This document shows, piece after piece, positions 6,905 through 15,413 of a stretch of DNA of 26,958 bases. The notes under the pieces were generated by a model. The model saw nothing but the letters and a program-made list of their open reading frames with translations, ran no database searches and was not told where the DNA came from. Each line of letters starts with the position of its first letter. Within the stretch, counting starts at the first letter, position 1. Source of the DNA: Bacillota bacterium (GTDB lineage Bacteria; Bacillota; Clostridia; Saccharofermentanales; DTU023); contig JAEWFX010000022.1 of NCBI GenBank assembly GCA_023388605.1, positions 1-26,958 on the forward strand, read 5' to 3'. Position numbers and translations under genes: made by a program.

Positions 6905-9172
6905 TCAATTGAAATCAATCAACTGCTGCACACGTTGATCGATGTCTTCCTCGCGCAGGAATTTACCCGCCGAAGGCAGTGTACGCACTCGATAATATTC
7001 GAGTCCATCCTCCACTGCTAATCTATCTTCGTCAAGCTCATGGGCTGTGAAGGCATCCACCTTAAATCCCTTGGGTAATTTGACTACACGTTTACCGCGT
7101 GCAGATTTACCAGCCACAGTTTCCACTAGATCACCAGCTATAAACACTTGGCGAGTCGCCTTGCCGTTGCTGAGTCTGAGTAAAAATGCTTCCCGGCTGA
7201 TCTCTTCTGCTTCGTAGATTAAGCCGACTAAGGGATCCTTTTTATAAAAAGCATTGGTTAAACGCTTGCGTTTAGTCAGTGTCTTGTATTGATCTACTCT
7301 GAACTTAGTGACATAGCCATTGGCAAAAGCCAAAACTAAATATCCCGGATAATCTTCGTCAGTGACATGCATGGCCACGATATTCTCCCCCTCGTTCAGG
7401 TCGAGATCATTGGCTAGGAAAGTGCCTAAATCAGATGGACGCTGCGTGTCGAATTCATAACCACGGCGTTTATAGACATTGCCCTGATCACTGAAGAACA
7501 GCAATTCTGATTTATTAGTGCCTTCCAATTGATAAGTGACATAATCTTCGTCTTTAAGTTTGAGATCACCAGCACTGCGCAGCGAGGTCAATGCAATCTT
7601 CTTAAGATATCCTTCGGCGGTCAAGAAATACTTAACGTTGTAATCTTCGATGAAATCTTCTTCTGAAATCTCTGGCAGTGTCGAAGGTTTGATCAATTCA
7701 GTCAGACGATCTTTACCATAACGTTTGGCTATCAGCTGCAATTGCTGTTTGATACGCTTGTTGAGCAGACGCTTGCTATCGATAATTTTAGATAGATTAT
7801 CTATCTCCTCTCTGAGGTCTTCGACTTCTGCTGTGCGATTGATGATGTATTCACGGTTCAAGTGACGCAGTTTAATATCTGCGATGTACTCTGCCTGCTG
7901 TTTATCGATGTCAAAACCTCTCATCAGATTGGTGATAACTTCTGACTCTTTGGGAGTATGGCGAATAATACTGATGGTCTTGTCTATATCCAGTAAAATT
8001 CTTTGCAAACCTTCGAGCAGATGTAATTTATCAGCTAGACGATCGCGATCATAAGATAGTTCACGAGCGAGACAACAACGTCGCCATTCCAACCAATGAC
8101 TGAGAATAGCTTTTACACCTAAAACCTGTGGTTCTGTACCGATCAATATGTTGAAATTACATGTAAAATTACTAGATAGCGAGGTCGACTTCAACAGCTT
8201 CATCAAAAGCATATCTTCATCGGTGTTGCGTTTGTAGTCGATGGTCAGTTTTAAGCCGCTGAGATCGGTCTCATCCCGCACATCGGTGATCTCTTTCAAC
8301 TTACCTTTCTTGACCTGACGCATGATGTCGTCGATGATGACCTCAACCGTCGTGTTATATGGGATCTCCGTGATCTCGATGCGACGATGTTTTTTATCGA
8401 TACGAGTCACTCCCTGCAACTCAAAGCTACCTCTACCCGTAGCATAAATCTGTTCCATCTGTTCTCGATCATAGAGCAATTTGCCACCGGTAGAAAAATC
8501 TGGAGCTGGCATGTATTTACTGATATCCACCTCAGGATCATCGATCATTGCACAAGTTGCTTCACAGACCTCACGCAGATTGAATGAACATATATTCGAA
8601 GCCATACCGACTGCAATACCTTGATTGGCATTGATTAAAATAGCTGGTAAAGCAGACGGCAAAAGCACAGGTTCTTGGAGTTTTCCTGAATAATTATCGA
8701 CAAAATCAACAGCGTTTTTTTCGAGTCCACCAAAAATGAATTCACAGCTGGGATCAAGTCTGGCCTCTGTATAACGGTAAGCAGCGTACTGCATATCACG
8801 TGAATAGACACGCCCGAAATTGCCTTTAGAGTCGATCCAGGGATTGATCAGAGCACCATTGCCCCGTGTCATACGCACCATGGTTTCATAGATGGGGGTA
8901 TCTCCGTGCGGATTGTATGCCATGGTCTGTCCGACTATATCCGCTGATTTAGCACGATCTCCCTTGAGTAGACCCATGCGGTACATGGTGTATAAAAGTT
9001 TGCGGTGTGCTGGCTTGAAGCCATCTATCTCAGGTATGGCACGCGAGATGATAACACTCATCGCATAGGGCATATAATTGTTTTTCAAAACATCTGTTAT
9101 GCCCAGATCTGAAGTATTGATGGCGACAATATTATCGGCATTTTCAGATTTGTGACTGGCTTTAGACGACAT
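6905..9172 (-). CDS. Type IIA DNA topoisomerase, subunit A (ParC/GyrA-like)
   Basis: This 755-residue DNA-cleaving subunit works with the B subunit encoded just upstream. The winged-helix/tower region is typical: MPYAMSVIISRAIPEIDGFKP at the start, then YNPHGDTPIYE, GNFG, and AAYRYTEARLDP, where Arg133-Tyr134 match the catalytic pair. At the positions of quinolone residues GyrA Ser83 and Asp87 it has Thr and Glu. The connector reads GRVYSRDMQYAAYRYTEARL instead of the gyrase or ParC consensus. I see no GyrA box in the C-terminal domain, which argues against a true gyrase. I read the pair as a clostridial variant of topoisomerase IV. The ATG at 9172 has GGAG 7 nt upstream and overlaps the B-subunit stop by 11 bases, so translation is coupled. 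Confidence 0.88.
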   Translation of the reverse strand: MSSKASHKSENADNIVAINTSDLGITDVLKNNYMPYAMSVIISRAIPEIDGFKPAHRKLLYTMYRMGLLKGDRAKSADIVGQTMAYNPHGDTPIYETMVRMTRGNGALINPWIDSKGNFGRVYSRDMQYAAYRYTEARLDPSCEFIFGGLEKNAVDFVDNYSGKLQEPVLLPSALPAILINANQGIAVGMASNICSFNLREVCEATCAMIDDPEVDISKYMPAPDFSTGGKLLYDREQMEQIYATGRGSFELQGVTRIDKKHRRIEITEIPYNTTVEVIIDDIMRQVKKGKLKEITDVRDETDLSGLKLTIDYKRNTDEDMLLMKLLKSTSLSSNFTCNFNILIGTEPQVLGVKAILSHWLEWRRCCLARELSYDRDRLADKLHLLEGLQRILLDIDKTISIIRHTPKESEVITNLMRGFDIDKQQAEYIADIKLRHLNREYIINRTAEVEDLREEIDNLSKIIDSKRLLNKRIKQQLQLIAKRYGKDRLTELIKPSTLPEISEEDFIEDYNVKYFLTAEGYLKKIALTSLRSAGDLKLKDEDYVTYQLEGTNKSELLFFSDQGNVYKRRGYEFDTQRPSDLGTFLANDLDLNEGENIVAMHVTDEDYPGYLVLAFANGYVTKFRVDQYKTLTKRKRLTNAFYKKDPLVGLIYEAEEISREAFLLRLSNGKATRQVFIAGDLVETVAGKSARGKRVVKLPKGFKVDAFTAHELDEDRLAVEDGLEYYRVRTLPSAGKFLREEDIDQRVQQLIDFN

Positions 9173-11144
9173 CGAGCATCTCCATATAATCACCACCATA
9201 ATTGGCGATGTATTCTTTGCGTCCAGCTAGATTGTCTCCTAGGAGAAGATCAAACATTTCGGACATGTAACTAGCCTCTTCAGGCAAAATCTTAATCAAA
9301 CGTCTAGTAGCAGGGTTCATCGTGGTCTGCCACATCATCTCAGGCTCATTCTCACCCAGACCTTTGGAACGTTGTATATTGACTTTGCCAGTAGTGAGTT
9401 TAGCGACTAAGCGATTCTTCTCAGCATCACTGTAGGCAAAATAAGTTGTTTCTTTACCTTTGACTGTATGAGTTATCTCGAACAATGGCGATTCAGCGAT
9501 ATAGACTTTTCCACGCTCGATCAGAGTAGGTGTTAAACGATACAACATAGCTAAGATCAAGGTGCGGATCTGAAAACCATCTACATCGGCATCCGTGCAG
9601 ATGATGATTTTGTCCCAACGCAGAGCAGAAAAATCAAAAGCGCTGTGATTCTTATTGTGTTTACTTGAGATCTCTACACCACAACCAAGGATTTTCAAAA
9701 GATCGGTGATGATCTCACTCTTGAAGATTTTTTCGTAATCAGCTTTGAGGCAATTGAGTATTTTGCCACGCAGTGGGATGACACCCTGGAACTCAGAATC
9801 TCTGGCCATTTTGACTGAACCGAGAGCTGAGTTACCCTCCACGATGTAGAGTTCACGCTTGCTGACATCCTTAGAGCGACAATCGACAAAATTACCGACG
9901 CGATTGAGCATATTGTCAACATTGCTCATCAATTTTTTGCGGATGTTCAAACGCTGTTTTTCTGCATTTTCACGGCTGCGTTTGTTGATCAGAATACGAT
10001 CAGCTACTTTTTCTGCCAGAGCTTTATTTTCAATAAACCAGATCGCAATTTTCTCTCGGATCAACTCGTTGAGAAATTGTTGGATATATTTGTTGTTGAT
10101 GGCTTTTTTGGTCTGATTTTCGTAAGACGTCATCGTAGAAAAAGAGGAGATGACTAAAACTAACGAATCCTCTATATCGCTATAAGTAATCTTACTCTCT
10201 TTGCTTTTGTACTTATTCGCATCTCTGATCAAACGATCAAATTCCACTGTCAAGGCATTGCGTACAGCTTTGTCTGGCGAACCACCATACTCTAGGTAAC
10301 TGGAATTATGATAGTACTCGATGGCAGATACATTATCGGAAAAGGCCAGCGCGATCGAAGCAGTGACACGATACTCTGGCTTATCAGCTCGATCTTGTCC
10401 TCGTCCTTCGCCGTTGAAAGAAATAACATCGGTGATACCCTCTCCTACTAACTCTTTTACATAGCCACTGATACCATCGGGATAGTGATAAGTTTCCTGA
10501 GTGTTATTGCGTTCGTCTACAAACTTAAAGACGATGTTGCTGTTGACTACAGCTTGCTTTTTCAAGACTTCTTGAAAATATTCAGTCGGGATGTTGATAT
10601 CGGTAAATACTTCCTGATCTGGCAGCCAATGTTGTCTCGTACCTGTACGATAACCACCATAAGTTGTCTTCTTCAAATCAGTGACATTTTCACCGCGTTC
10701 GAAAGCTATCTCGTAGCGAAAACCATCTCTTTTGACTTCTACTTCAAAAAAACGCGAAGCATATTGAGTGGCACAGGCACCGAGACCATTCAAACCTAGA
10801 GAGAACTCATAGTTTTCACCGCTATTGTTATTGTATTTACCGCCAGCATATAGCTCACAATAAACTAACTCCCAATTGTAGCGTTGTTCTTTTTCGTTAT
10901 AGTCCAAGGGTATGCCTCGACCCTGATCTTCAACTTGCAAAGAATTATCCTTAAAGACCGTGACCTTAATTTCTTGACCGAAACCTTCGCGCGCTTCGTC
11001 GATGGAATTTGAGAGGATCTCAAAAAATGAATGCTTGCAACCTTCTAGATCATCTGAACCGAAAATAACGCTGGGACGTAGACGTACACGATCAGCTCCC
11101 TTAAGAGCAGAAATACTGGCATTATCGTATTTTTTCGCAGACAA
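9162..11144 (-). CDS. Type IIA DNA topoisomerase, subunit B (ParE/GyrB-like)
   Basis: This 660-residue ATPase/TOPRIM subunit has a GHKL ATPase with EILSNSIDEA (Glu42, Asn46), DQGRGIP (73-79) and GLNGLG (117-122, normally GLHGVG). The usual MYIGST reads VIFGSD. The TOPRIM part has EGNSALGS where gyrases have EGDSAGGS, then PLRGKILN, TDADVDGFQIRTL with its DxDxD aspartates, and QRSKGLGENEP. All core catalytic acids survive, so it should be active, but the signatures put it outside standard GyrB and ParE. A TTG at 11144 follows GGAG by 9 nt and begins close to the conserved KKYDNASI. An earlier TTG at 11189 has no ribosome site. The gene is divergent from tryptophanase across 159 nt. A possible TATACT -10 lies at 11219-11214 with a poor -35. 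Confidence 0.88.
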   Translation of the reverse strand: MSAKKYDNASISALKGADRVRLRPSVIFGSDDLEGCKHSFFEILSNSIDEAREGFGQEIKVTVFKDNSLQVEDQGRGIPLDYNEKEQRYNWELVYCELYAGGKYNNNSGENYEFSLGLNGLGACATQYASRFFEVEVKRDGFRYEIAFERGENVTDLKKTTYGGYRTGTRQHWLPDQEVFTDINIPTEYFQEVLKKQAVVNSNIVFKFVDERNNTQETYHYPDGISGYVKELVGEGITDVISFNGEGRGQDRADKPEYRVTASIALAFSDNVSAIEYYHNSSYLEYGGSPDKAVRNALTVEFDRLIRDANKYKSKESKITYSDIEDSLVLVISSFSTMTSYENQTKKAINNKYIQQFLNELIREKIAIWFIENKALAEKVADRILINKRSRENAEKQRLNIRKKLMSNVDNMLNRVGNFVDCRSKDVSKRELYIVEGNSALGSVKMARDSEFQGVIPLRGKILNCLKADYEKIFKSEIITDLLKILGCGVEISSKHNKNHSAFDFSALRWDKIIICTDADVDGFQIRTLILAMLYRLTPTLIERGKVYIAESPLFEITHTVKGKETTYFAYSDAEKNRLVAKLTTGKVNIQRSKGLGENEPEMMWQTTMNPATRRLIKILPEEASYMSEMFDLLLGDNLAGRKEYIANYGGDYMEMLDVV

Positions 11145-11303
11145 AATAGTACTCTCCACAACTAGATTCAATTTAATATCATAGCACAAAAGCCTATGAT
11201 ACTGGTCGTTTTGAGTATAGTCGGCAGTAGTTTTGTCGAAATCTCAATTTAAGATGATTTGTTGATAAAATTAAAAACAAAAGATCAGTATCTGGAGGTC
11301 GAT

Positions 11304-12689
11304 ATGAAATATGTAGCAGAACCATTTCGCATCAAGATGGTGGAACCCTTAAAAATACTCACTGAAGCTGAGCGTCAACAGAAGATAGCAGAGGCAAAAT
11401 ATAATCTATTCAATCTGCGTGCTGAGGATGTTTACATCGATCTCTTAACAGATTCAGGCACTAATGCCATGAGCCAAAATCAATGGTCAGCGATGATGCT
11501 GGGCGACGAATCCTATGCTGGAGCACGCAGCTATTTTCATTTTATCGAGACGCTGCAAGACGTCTTTAATTACCACTGGTTTTGTCCCGTACACCAAGGA
11601 CGCGCAGCGGAAAAAGTTCTCTTCCCACTTAAACTGAGCAAAGGTAAATTCGCTATTTCTAACATGTTCTTCGATACGACAAGAGCACACGTCGAATTAG
11701 CTGGCGCCAGAGCCATCGACTGTGTTGTCGAAGAAGCTAAGAACCCTGAGATACGAGCCAAATTCAAAGGCAACATGGACGTGGTTAAACTAGAGAGATT
11801 GATCCAAGAAAAAGGTGCTGAAAATATCGGCATGATCGTCATGACCATCACCAATAATTCTGCTGGTGGTCAACCTGTTTCTCTAGCTAATCTGCGAGCT
11901 GTGGGAGAGATCTGTAAAAAGTATCATATACACTACAACATCGACGCTGCTCGTTATGCGGAAAACGCTTTCTTCATCAAACGAGACGAAGAAGGCTGTC
12001 AAAATAAAAGCATCAAAGAAATAATTCGTGAAACTTTCTCCTACGCTGATACCTTCACCATGTCAGCCAAAAAAGACACTATCGTCAATATGGGCGGTGT
12101 CATCGGCGTACGAGAAGACGATCAGGATTTGATCATGCAAATCAAAGCTAATTGTATCAGCTATGAAGGTTTCTTCACCTATGGCGGTCTCAATGGACGT
12201 GATCTAGACGCTCTAGCAGTCGGTATCAGAGAAGGTATTGATGAAGACTATCTGCGCTATCGCATCGGACAAGTAGAATATTTGGCAGCTAGACTCGATG
12301 AAGCTAGGATAGCCTATCAGAGCCCCGTCGGAGGTCATGGTGTTTTCGTCGATGCAGCTAAGATGTTCCCCCACATTCCCTACTACGAATTCCCTGGTCA
12401 AGTATTGGCAATTGAACTGTACAAAGAAGCGGGTATCAGAACTTGTGATATCGGCTCTTATATGCTGGGTAACGATCCTGATACAGGTGAACAATTGCAC
12501 GCTGATTTTGAGTTTACTCGCTTAGCAATTCCACGTCGTACCTATACACAATCACACATGGATGTGATAGCTGATGCCTTGATCGCGATAAAGCAGCGTG
12601 CGAATGAGATCAAACGCGGTTATAGAATTACCTGGGAACCACCTATCTTGCGTCATTTCCAAGCTTCTCTGCAACCGATCGATGAATAG
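11304..12689 (+). CDS. tnaA: Tryptophanase (tryptophan indole-lyase)
   Basis: This 461-residue PLP enzyme splits tryptophan into indole, pyruvate and ammonia. The beta-eliminating lyase fold is clear: YIDLLTDSGTNAMSQNQW, HQGRAAE, TITNNSAGGQPVSLANL, NIDAARYAENA (Asp214, Arg217) and TMSAKKDTIVNMGG, where the second lysine (Lys257) is the PLP Schiff-base position. Tyrosine phenol-lyase was considered. Tryptophanase fits better because of MSAKKD rather than MSGKKD, the NSAGGQPVSLANL block and the GIRTCDIGSYMLGNDPDTGEQL block. ATG at 11304 has GGAGG 5 nt upstream, better than the ATG 45 nt earlier. No TnaC-like leader with a tryptophan codon was seen upstream. The transporter begins 13 nt downstream, making a two-gene operon. 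Confidence 0.93.
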   Translation: MKYVAEPFRIKMVEPLKILTEAERQQKIAEAKYNLFNLRAEDVYIDLLTDSGTNAMSQNQWSAMMLGDESYAGARSYFHFIETLQDVFNYHWFCPVHQGRAAEKVLFPLKLSKGKFAISNMFFDTTRAHVELAGARAIDCVVEEAKNPEIRAKFKGNMDVVKLERLIQEKGAENIGMIVMTITNNSAGGQPVSLANLRAVGEICKKYHIHYNIDAARYAENAFFIKRDEEGCQNKSIKEIIRETFSYADTFTMSAKKDTIVNMGGVIGVREDDQDLIMQIKANCISYEGFFTYGGLNGRDLDALAVGIREGIDEDYLRYRIGQVEYLAARLDEARIAYQSPVGGHGVFVDAAKMFPHIPYYEFPGQVLAIELYKEAGIRTCDIGSYMLGNDPDTGEQLHADFEFTRLAIPRRTYTQSHMDVIADALIAIKQRANEIKRGYRITWEPPILRHFQASLQPIDE

Positions 12690-12702
12690 ATGAGGTGAAA
12701 TT

Positions 12703-14031
12703 ATGGAGACAATGGTTAAAAGAGATGGTTTTCGCAGTCGATCAGGTTTTGCCCTCGCCTGCATCGGTTCAGCTGTCGGCATGGCTAATATCTGGCTATT
12801 CCCCTTACGTATGGGACAAGGTGGCGGCGCTGCCTTCCTCATACCCTATGTCATTTGGGTGGTCATACTCGGCTATTCTGGTGTCATAGAAGAGATCACA
12901 ATCGGACGCATGACCAGACAAGGTCCTGTCGGTGCTTTTTCGATGGCGATGAAGAGTCGCAATTTAAATCCTCGCCTCGGAGCTGCAGGTGGTATTTTGA
13001 CTGTCATCGGATCGCTGGGCATCGCTATCGGCTATTCGGTAGTGATGGGCTGGATCTTCCGCTATACTTTCGCATCCATCACTGGCAGCGCATACAGAAC
13101 TGGAGATACTGCCGCCTATTTCGGTCCGATCGCTGACAGTTTTGGCAATGTTTTTTGGCACATTGTCGCTCTGCTCGTCACCTTTGTCGTCATGACTGCT
13201 GGTGTTTCTGCAGGCATCGAACGTATCAATAAATTCATGATGCCGGCATTTTTTGTTCTATTTTTGATTCTAGCTATCCGTGTAGCCTTCATTCCCGGTG
13301 CTATGGCTGGATATAAATTTATGTTTCATCCTGACTGGACAATACTAGCTCAACCGATGACCTGGGTCTTTGCCATGGGACAGGCCTTTTTCTCATTGTC
13401 CTTAGCAGGCAATGGCACAGTGATATATGGATCATATTTCAGTTCAGACGAGGATATCATTCGTTCAGCACGCATCATATGTATCTTTGATGCCATAGCT
13501 GCTATGTTAGCTGCGCTAGTAATTATCCCTGCCTGCAGTGCTCTTTTAGGCATTGAAAATCTAGGAGCTGGTCCGCCTCTGATGTTCATCACCATGCCTA
13601 AAATTTTTCAACACATTTACTTAGGGCAGCTCTTCATGGTCATCTTCTTTGTCGCTGTGTTATTCGCTGGATTAACATCTTTGGTAAATCTTTTTGAAGC
13701 ACCCATCGCGACTATGCAGGAAGTGTTCAAACTGAGTAGAGCTAAAGCAGTCGCTGTCATCGCTATTTTTAGCAGCATACTAGCTCTGCTGATCGAAGGT
13801 ATTGTCGGCACTTGGATGGATTTTGTATCCATCTACATCATTCCTGTCGGTGCGCTGATCTCCGCAGTGATGCTCTATTGGGTATTTGGCATAGAGAAGG
13901 CCACTGCTGAAATGCAAAAGGGACATAATGGCACAGTCAATCCCCTAATCCCTCGTATCGGCAAATACATTCTCTGTCCATTCGCCTTAGTGATTATCAT
14001 TCTAGGAATAATCTTTAAGGGCATCGGCTAA
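12703..14031 (+). CDS. NSS-family sodium:amino acid symporter, probable tryptophan importer
   Basis: This 442-residue membrane protein belongs to the neurotransmitter:sodium symporter (LeuT-fold) family, with about eleven hydrophobic segments as in other bacterial members. The unwound first helix reads CIGSAVGMANIWLFPLRMGQ. The position of the conserved extracellular-gate arginine (Arg30 of LeuT) is Leu32 here, as in some bacterial subgroups. The glycine-rich TM1-TM2 turn (GQGGGAAFLIPYV) is present. It begins 13 nt after tnaA with GAGG 7 nt before its ATG, so it should be cotranscribed. That context matches TnaT of Symbiobacterium, a tryptophan NSS transporter next to tryptophanase. Substrate is therefore inferred as tryptophan or another aromatic amino acid. 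A long hairpin follows. Confidence 0.9.
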   Translation: METMVKRDGFRSRSGFALACIGSAVGMANIWLFPLRMGQGGGAAFLIPYVIWVVILGYSGVIEEITIGRMTRQGPVGAFSMAMKSRNLNPRLGAAGGILTVIGSLGIAIGYSVVMGWIFRYTFASITGSAYRTGDTAAYFGPIADSFGNVFWHIVALLVTFVVMTAGVSAGIERINKFMMPAFFVLFLILAIRVAFIPGAMAGYKFMFHPDWTILAQPMTWVFAMGQAFFSLSLAGNGTVIYGSYFSSDEDIIRSARIICIFDAIAAMLAALVIIPACSALLGIENLGAGPPLMFITMPKIFQHIYLGQLFMVIFFVAVLFAGLTSLVNLFEAPIATMQEVFKLSRAKAVAVIAIFSSILALLIEGIVGTWMDFVSIYIIPVGALISAVMLYWVFGIEKATAEMQKGHNGTVNPLIPRIGKYILCPFALVIIILGIIFKGIG

Positions 14032-14049
14032 CTCATAACATTGATATAA

Positions 14050-14082
14050 ATGAGAAAGAACCTCTATGAGGTTCTTTCTCAT
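14050..14082. terminator. Long hairpin between convergent genes, probable terminator
   Basis: A perfect 15-bp stem (14050-14064 with 14068-14082) carries a 3-nt loop. It lies 18 nt after the symporter stop and 37 nt before the msmK stop on the other strand. No strong T-run follows on either side, so it may act as an imperfect bidirectional terminator or a 3'-end stabiliser. Confidence 0.65.
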
Positions 14083-14119
14083 CAACCTTCTATACTGTAT
14101 TTCTTGCACTTAATGCATA

Positions 14120-15241
14120 TCAATAAAGTACGTTCTCATCTGTCTCCGCATCGAAAATGTGGATCAAGTCATTTCGCATAACGAATTTAATCTCTGTTCC
14201 ATAGGCTATACCATTATGCATTTCAGTAGGCAAATCGATGGTCGGGATACGCAAGACCACCTCATGTTTATCTGCCTTGACGTGGAGATACAATTCACTG
14301 CCCATCATCTCGGACACTTCTACTGTACCAGTGATGGTATGGTCACTGTCAGAACTTGCTAACATCAAGTGTTCCGGACGAATACCTAAGGTCACAGCTT
14401 TAGGTTGAACACCTTTAGCCTTGAGAGCTGAACATATTTGCTCGCTAGGCTTTATCTCAGTATCGCCGACTTTTAATTTATAGTCGCTACCTTCCAACAA
14501 AAGTTGAGCATCGAAGAAATTCATCTGTGGCGAACCGATGAAGCCAGCGACGAAAAGGTTTTGTGGCTTTTCGAAAACTTCTTGGGGTGTTCCAATTTGT
14601 TGGATAAAACCATCTTTCATGATGACGATACGATCACCTAGAGTCATCGCTTCTGTCTGATCATGTGTGACATAGATAAAGGTAGTATTGATGCGTTGTC
14701 GTAATTTTATGATCTCTGCACGCATCTGATTACGCAATTTAGCATCGAGGTTTGACAGAGGCTCATCCATCAAAAACACCTTGGGGTCACGGACAATGGC
14801 TCGTCCGATGGCGACACGCTGACGCTGACCGCCAGATAGGGCCTTGGGTTTGCGATCTAGATACTCAGTAATATCCAAGATCTCTGCTGCCTGGCGAACT
14901 TTGCGATCTATCTCATCCTTCGGAGTTTTACGCAGTTTGAGCGCAAAAGCCATATTCTGATATACCGTCATATGTGGATAAAGAGCATAGCTCTGGAATA
15001 CCATGGCAATATCACGATCCTTGGGTTCTATGTCATTCATCAACTTGTCGTCGATGTATAGCTCACCCGAAGTGATATCTTCCATACCAGCAACCATGCG
15101 TAGAGTGGTCGATTTACCGCAACCAGAAGGTCCAACTAAGACGATAAATTCTTTGTCGGCGATCTCTAGGTTGAAATCGTGTACAGCCTTTACATTGCCT
15201 TCGTACACTTTTTCGACATTGATCAATTTAACTGTCGACAT
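14120..15241 (-). CDS. msmK: Sugar ABC transporter ATPase, MsmK/UgpC type
   Basis: This 373-residue cytoplasmic ATPase energises carbohydrate ABC importers of the CUT1 class. Walker A is GPSGCGKST (37-45), the Q-loop Gln83, signature LSGGQ (135-139), Walker B VFLMDE (155-160) and H-loop His193 in YVTHD. The C-terminal region (about 240-373) is the OB-fold/TOBE regulatory domain seen in MalK and MsmK. It is the only ATPase gene near the sialic acid permeases and lies downstream of them, so it probably drives that importer. As in streptococci, it could also serve other CUT1 importers. It is separated from the lyase gene by 172 nt of structured sequence and has no close ribosome site. The nearest GGAGG is 22 nt upstream and serves a two-codon ORF instead. 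Confidence 0.94.
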   Translation of the reverse strand: MSTVKLINVEKVYEGNVKAVHDFNLEIADKEFIVLVGPSGCGKSTTLRMVAGMEDITSGELYIDDKLMNDIEPKDRDIAMVFQSYALYPHMTVYQNMAFALKLRKTPKDEIDRKVRQAAEILDITEYLDRKPKALSGGQRQRVAIGRAIVRDPKVFLMDEPLSNLDAKLRNQMRAEIIKLRQRINTTFIYVTHDQTEAMTLGDRIVIMKDGFIQQIGTPQEVFEKPQNLFVAGFIGSPQMNFFDAQLLLEGSDYKLKVGDTEIKPSEQICSALKAKGVQPKAVTLGIRPEHLMLASSDSDHTITGTVEVSEMMGSELYLHVKADKHEVVLRIPTIDLPTEMHNGIAYGTEIKFVMRNDLIHIFDAETDENVLY

Positions 15242-15244
15242 ATT

Positions 15245-15279
15245 CTAAACCATGATCAGCTGACCTCCGTCGGCTGACC
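15245..15279 (-). promoter_or_regulatory. Ribosome site in a hairpin loop plus two-codon ORF before msmK
   Basis: On the minus strand GGAGG (15268-15264) sits in the 12-nt loop of a 7-bp stem (15279-15273 with 15260-15254, one G-U pair). Ten bases after it comes ATG GTT TAG (15253-15245). One codon later, in the same frame, is the msmK ATG. Ribosomes loaded here would make a two-residue peptide, stop and have to restart at msmK. An 8-base direct repeat, AGGTCAGC, frames the ribosome site. This is seen in the sequence. A regulatory role is inference. Confidence 0.5.
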
Positions 15280-15313
15280 TCGCTATCTGAGAGCGAAACT
15301 CAAATAACTTTAC

Positions 15314-15397
15314 AACAGGTCTCCACACTGCTGCACCGTTGGTTTGACGGCTTCCTCCTCAAAGAGTCGACCTGCTTATGGAAATGGAGTAAGCAGA
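15314..15397 (-). promoter_or_regulatory. Structured leader between nanA and msmK, with competing stems
   Basis: The transcript can form a 7-bp hairpin, CTGCTTA (15396-15390) with TAAGCAG (15378-15372). The 3' arm overlaps AGCAGGTC (15376-15369), which can instead pair with GACCTGTT (15321-15314), 8 bp with one G-U pair. The two pairings exclude each other. A small CCGT/ACGG stem (15350-15347 with 15339-15336) fits inside the longer one. I do not recognise a known riboswitch class. Alternative pairings are typical of attenuators or switches, but no U-tract terminator is seen. Confidence 0.4.
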
Positions 15398-15413
15398 ACG
15401 CCTCAAAATATTT

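Noticed and set aside
11259..11303. Upstream extension of tnaA or a TnaC-like leader peptide
   Set aside because: The in-frame extension has no tryptophan codon and no ribosome site, while GGAGG sits 5 nt before the ATG at 11304.
11304..12689. Tyrosine phenol-lyase
   Set aside because: MSAKKD, NSAGGQPVSLANL and the GIRTCDIGSYMLG region match tryptophanase more closely.
12855..13136. 93-codon open frame inside the symporter gene on the same strand
   Set aside because: It is a shadow of the symporter frame, rich in His, Arg and Cys, with no ribosome site or family resemblance.
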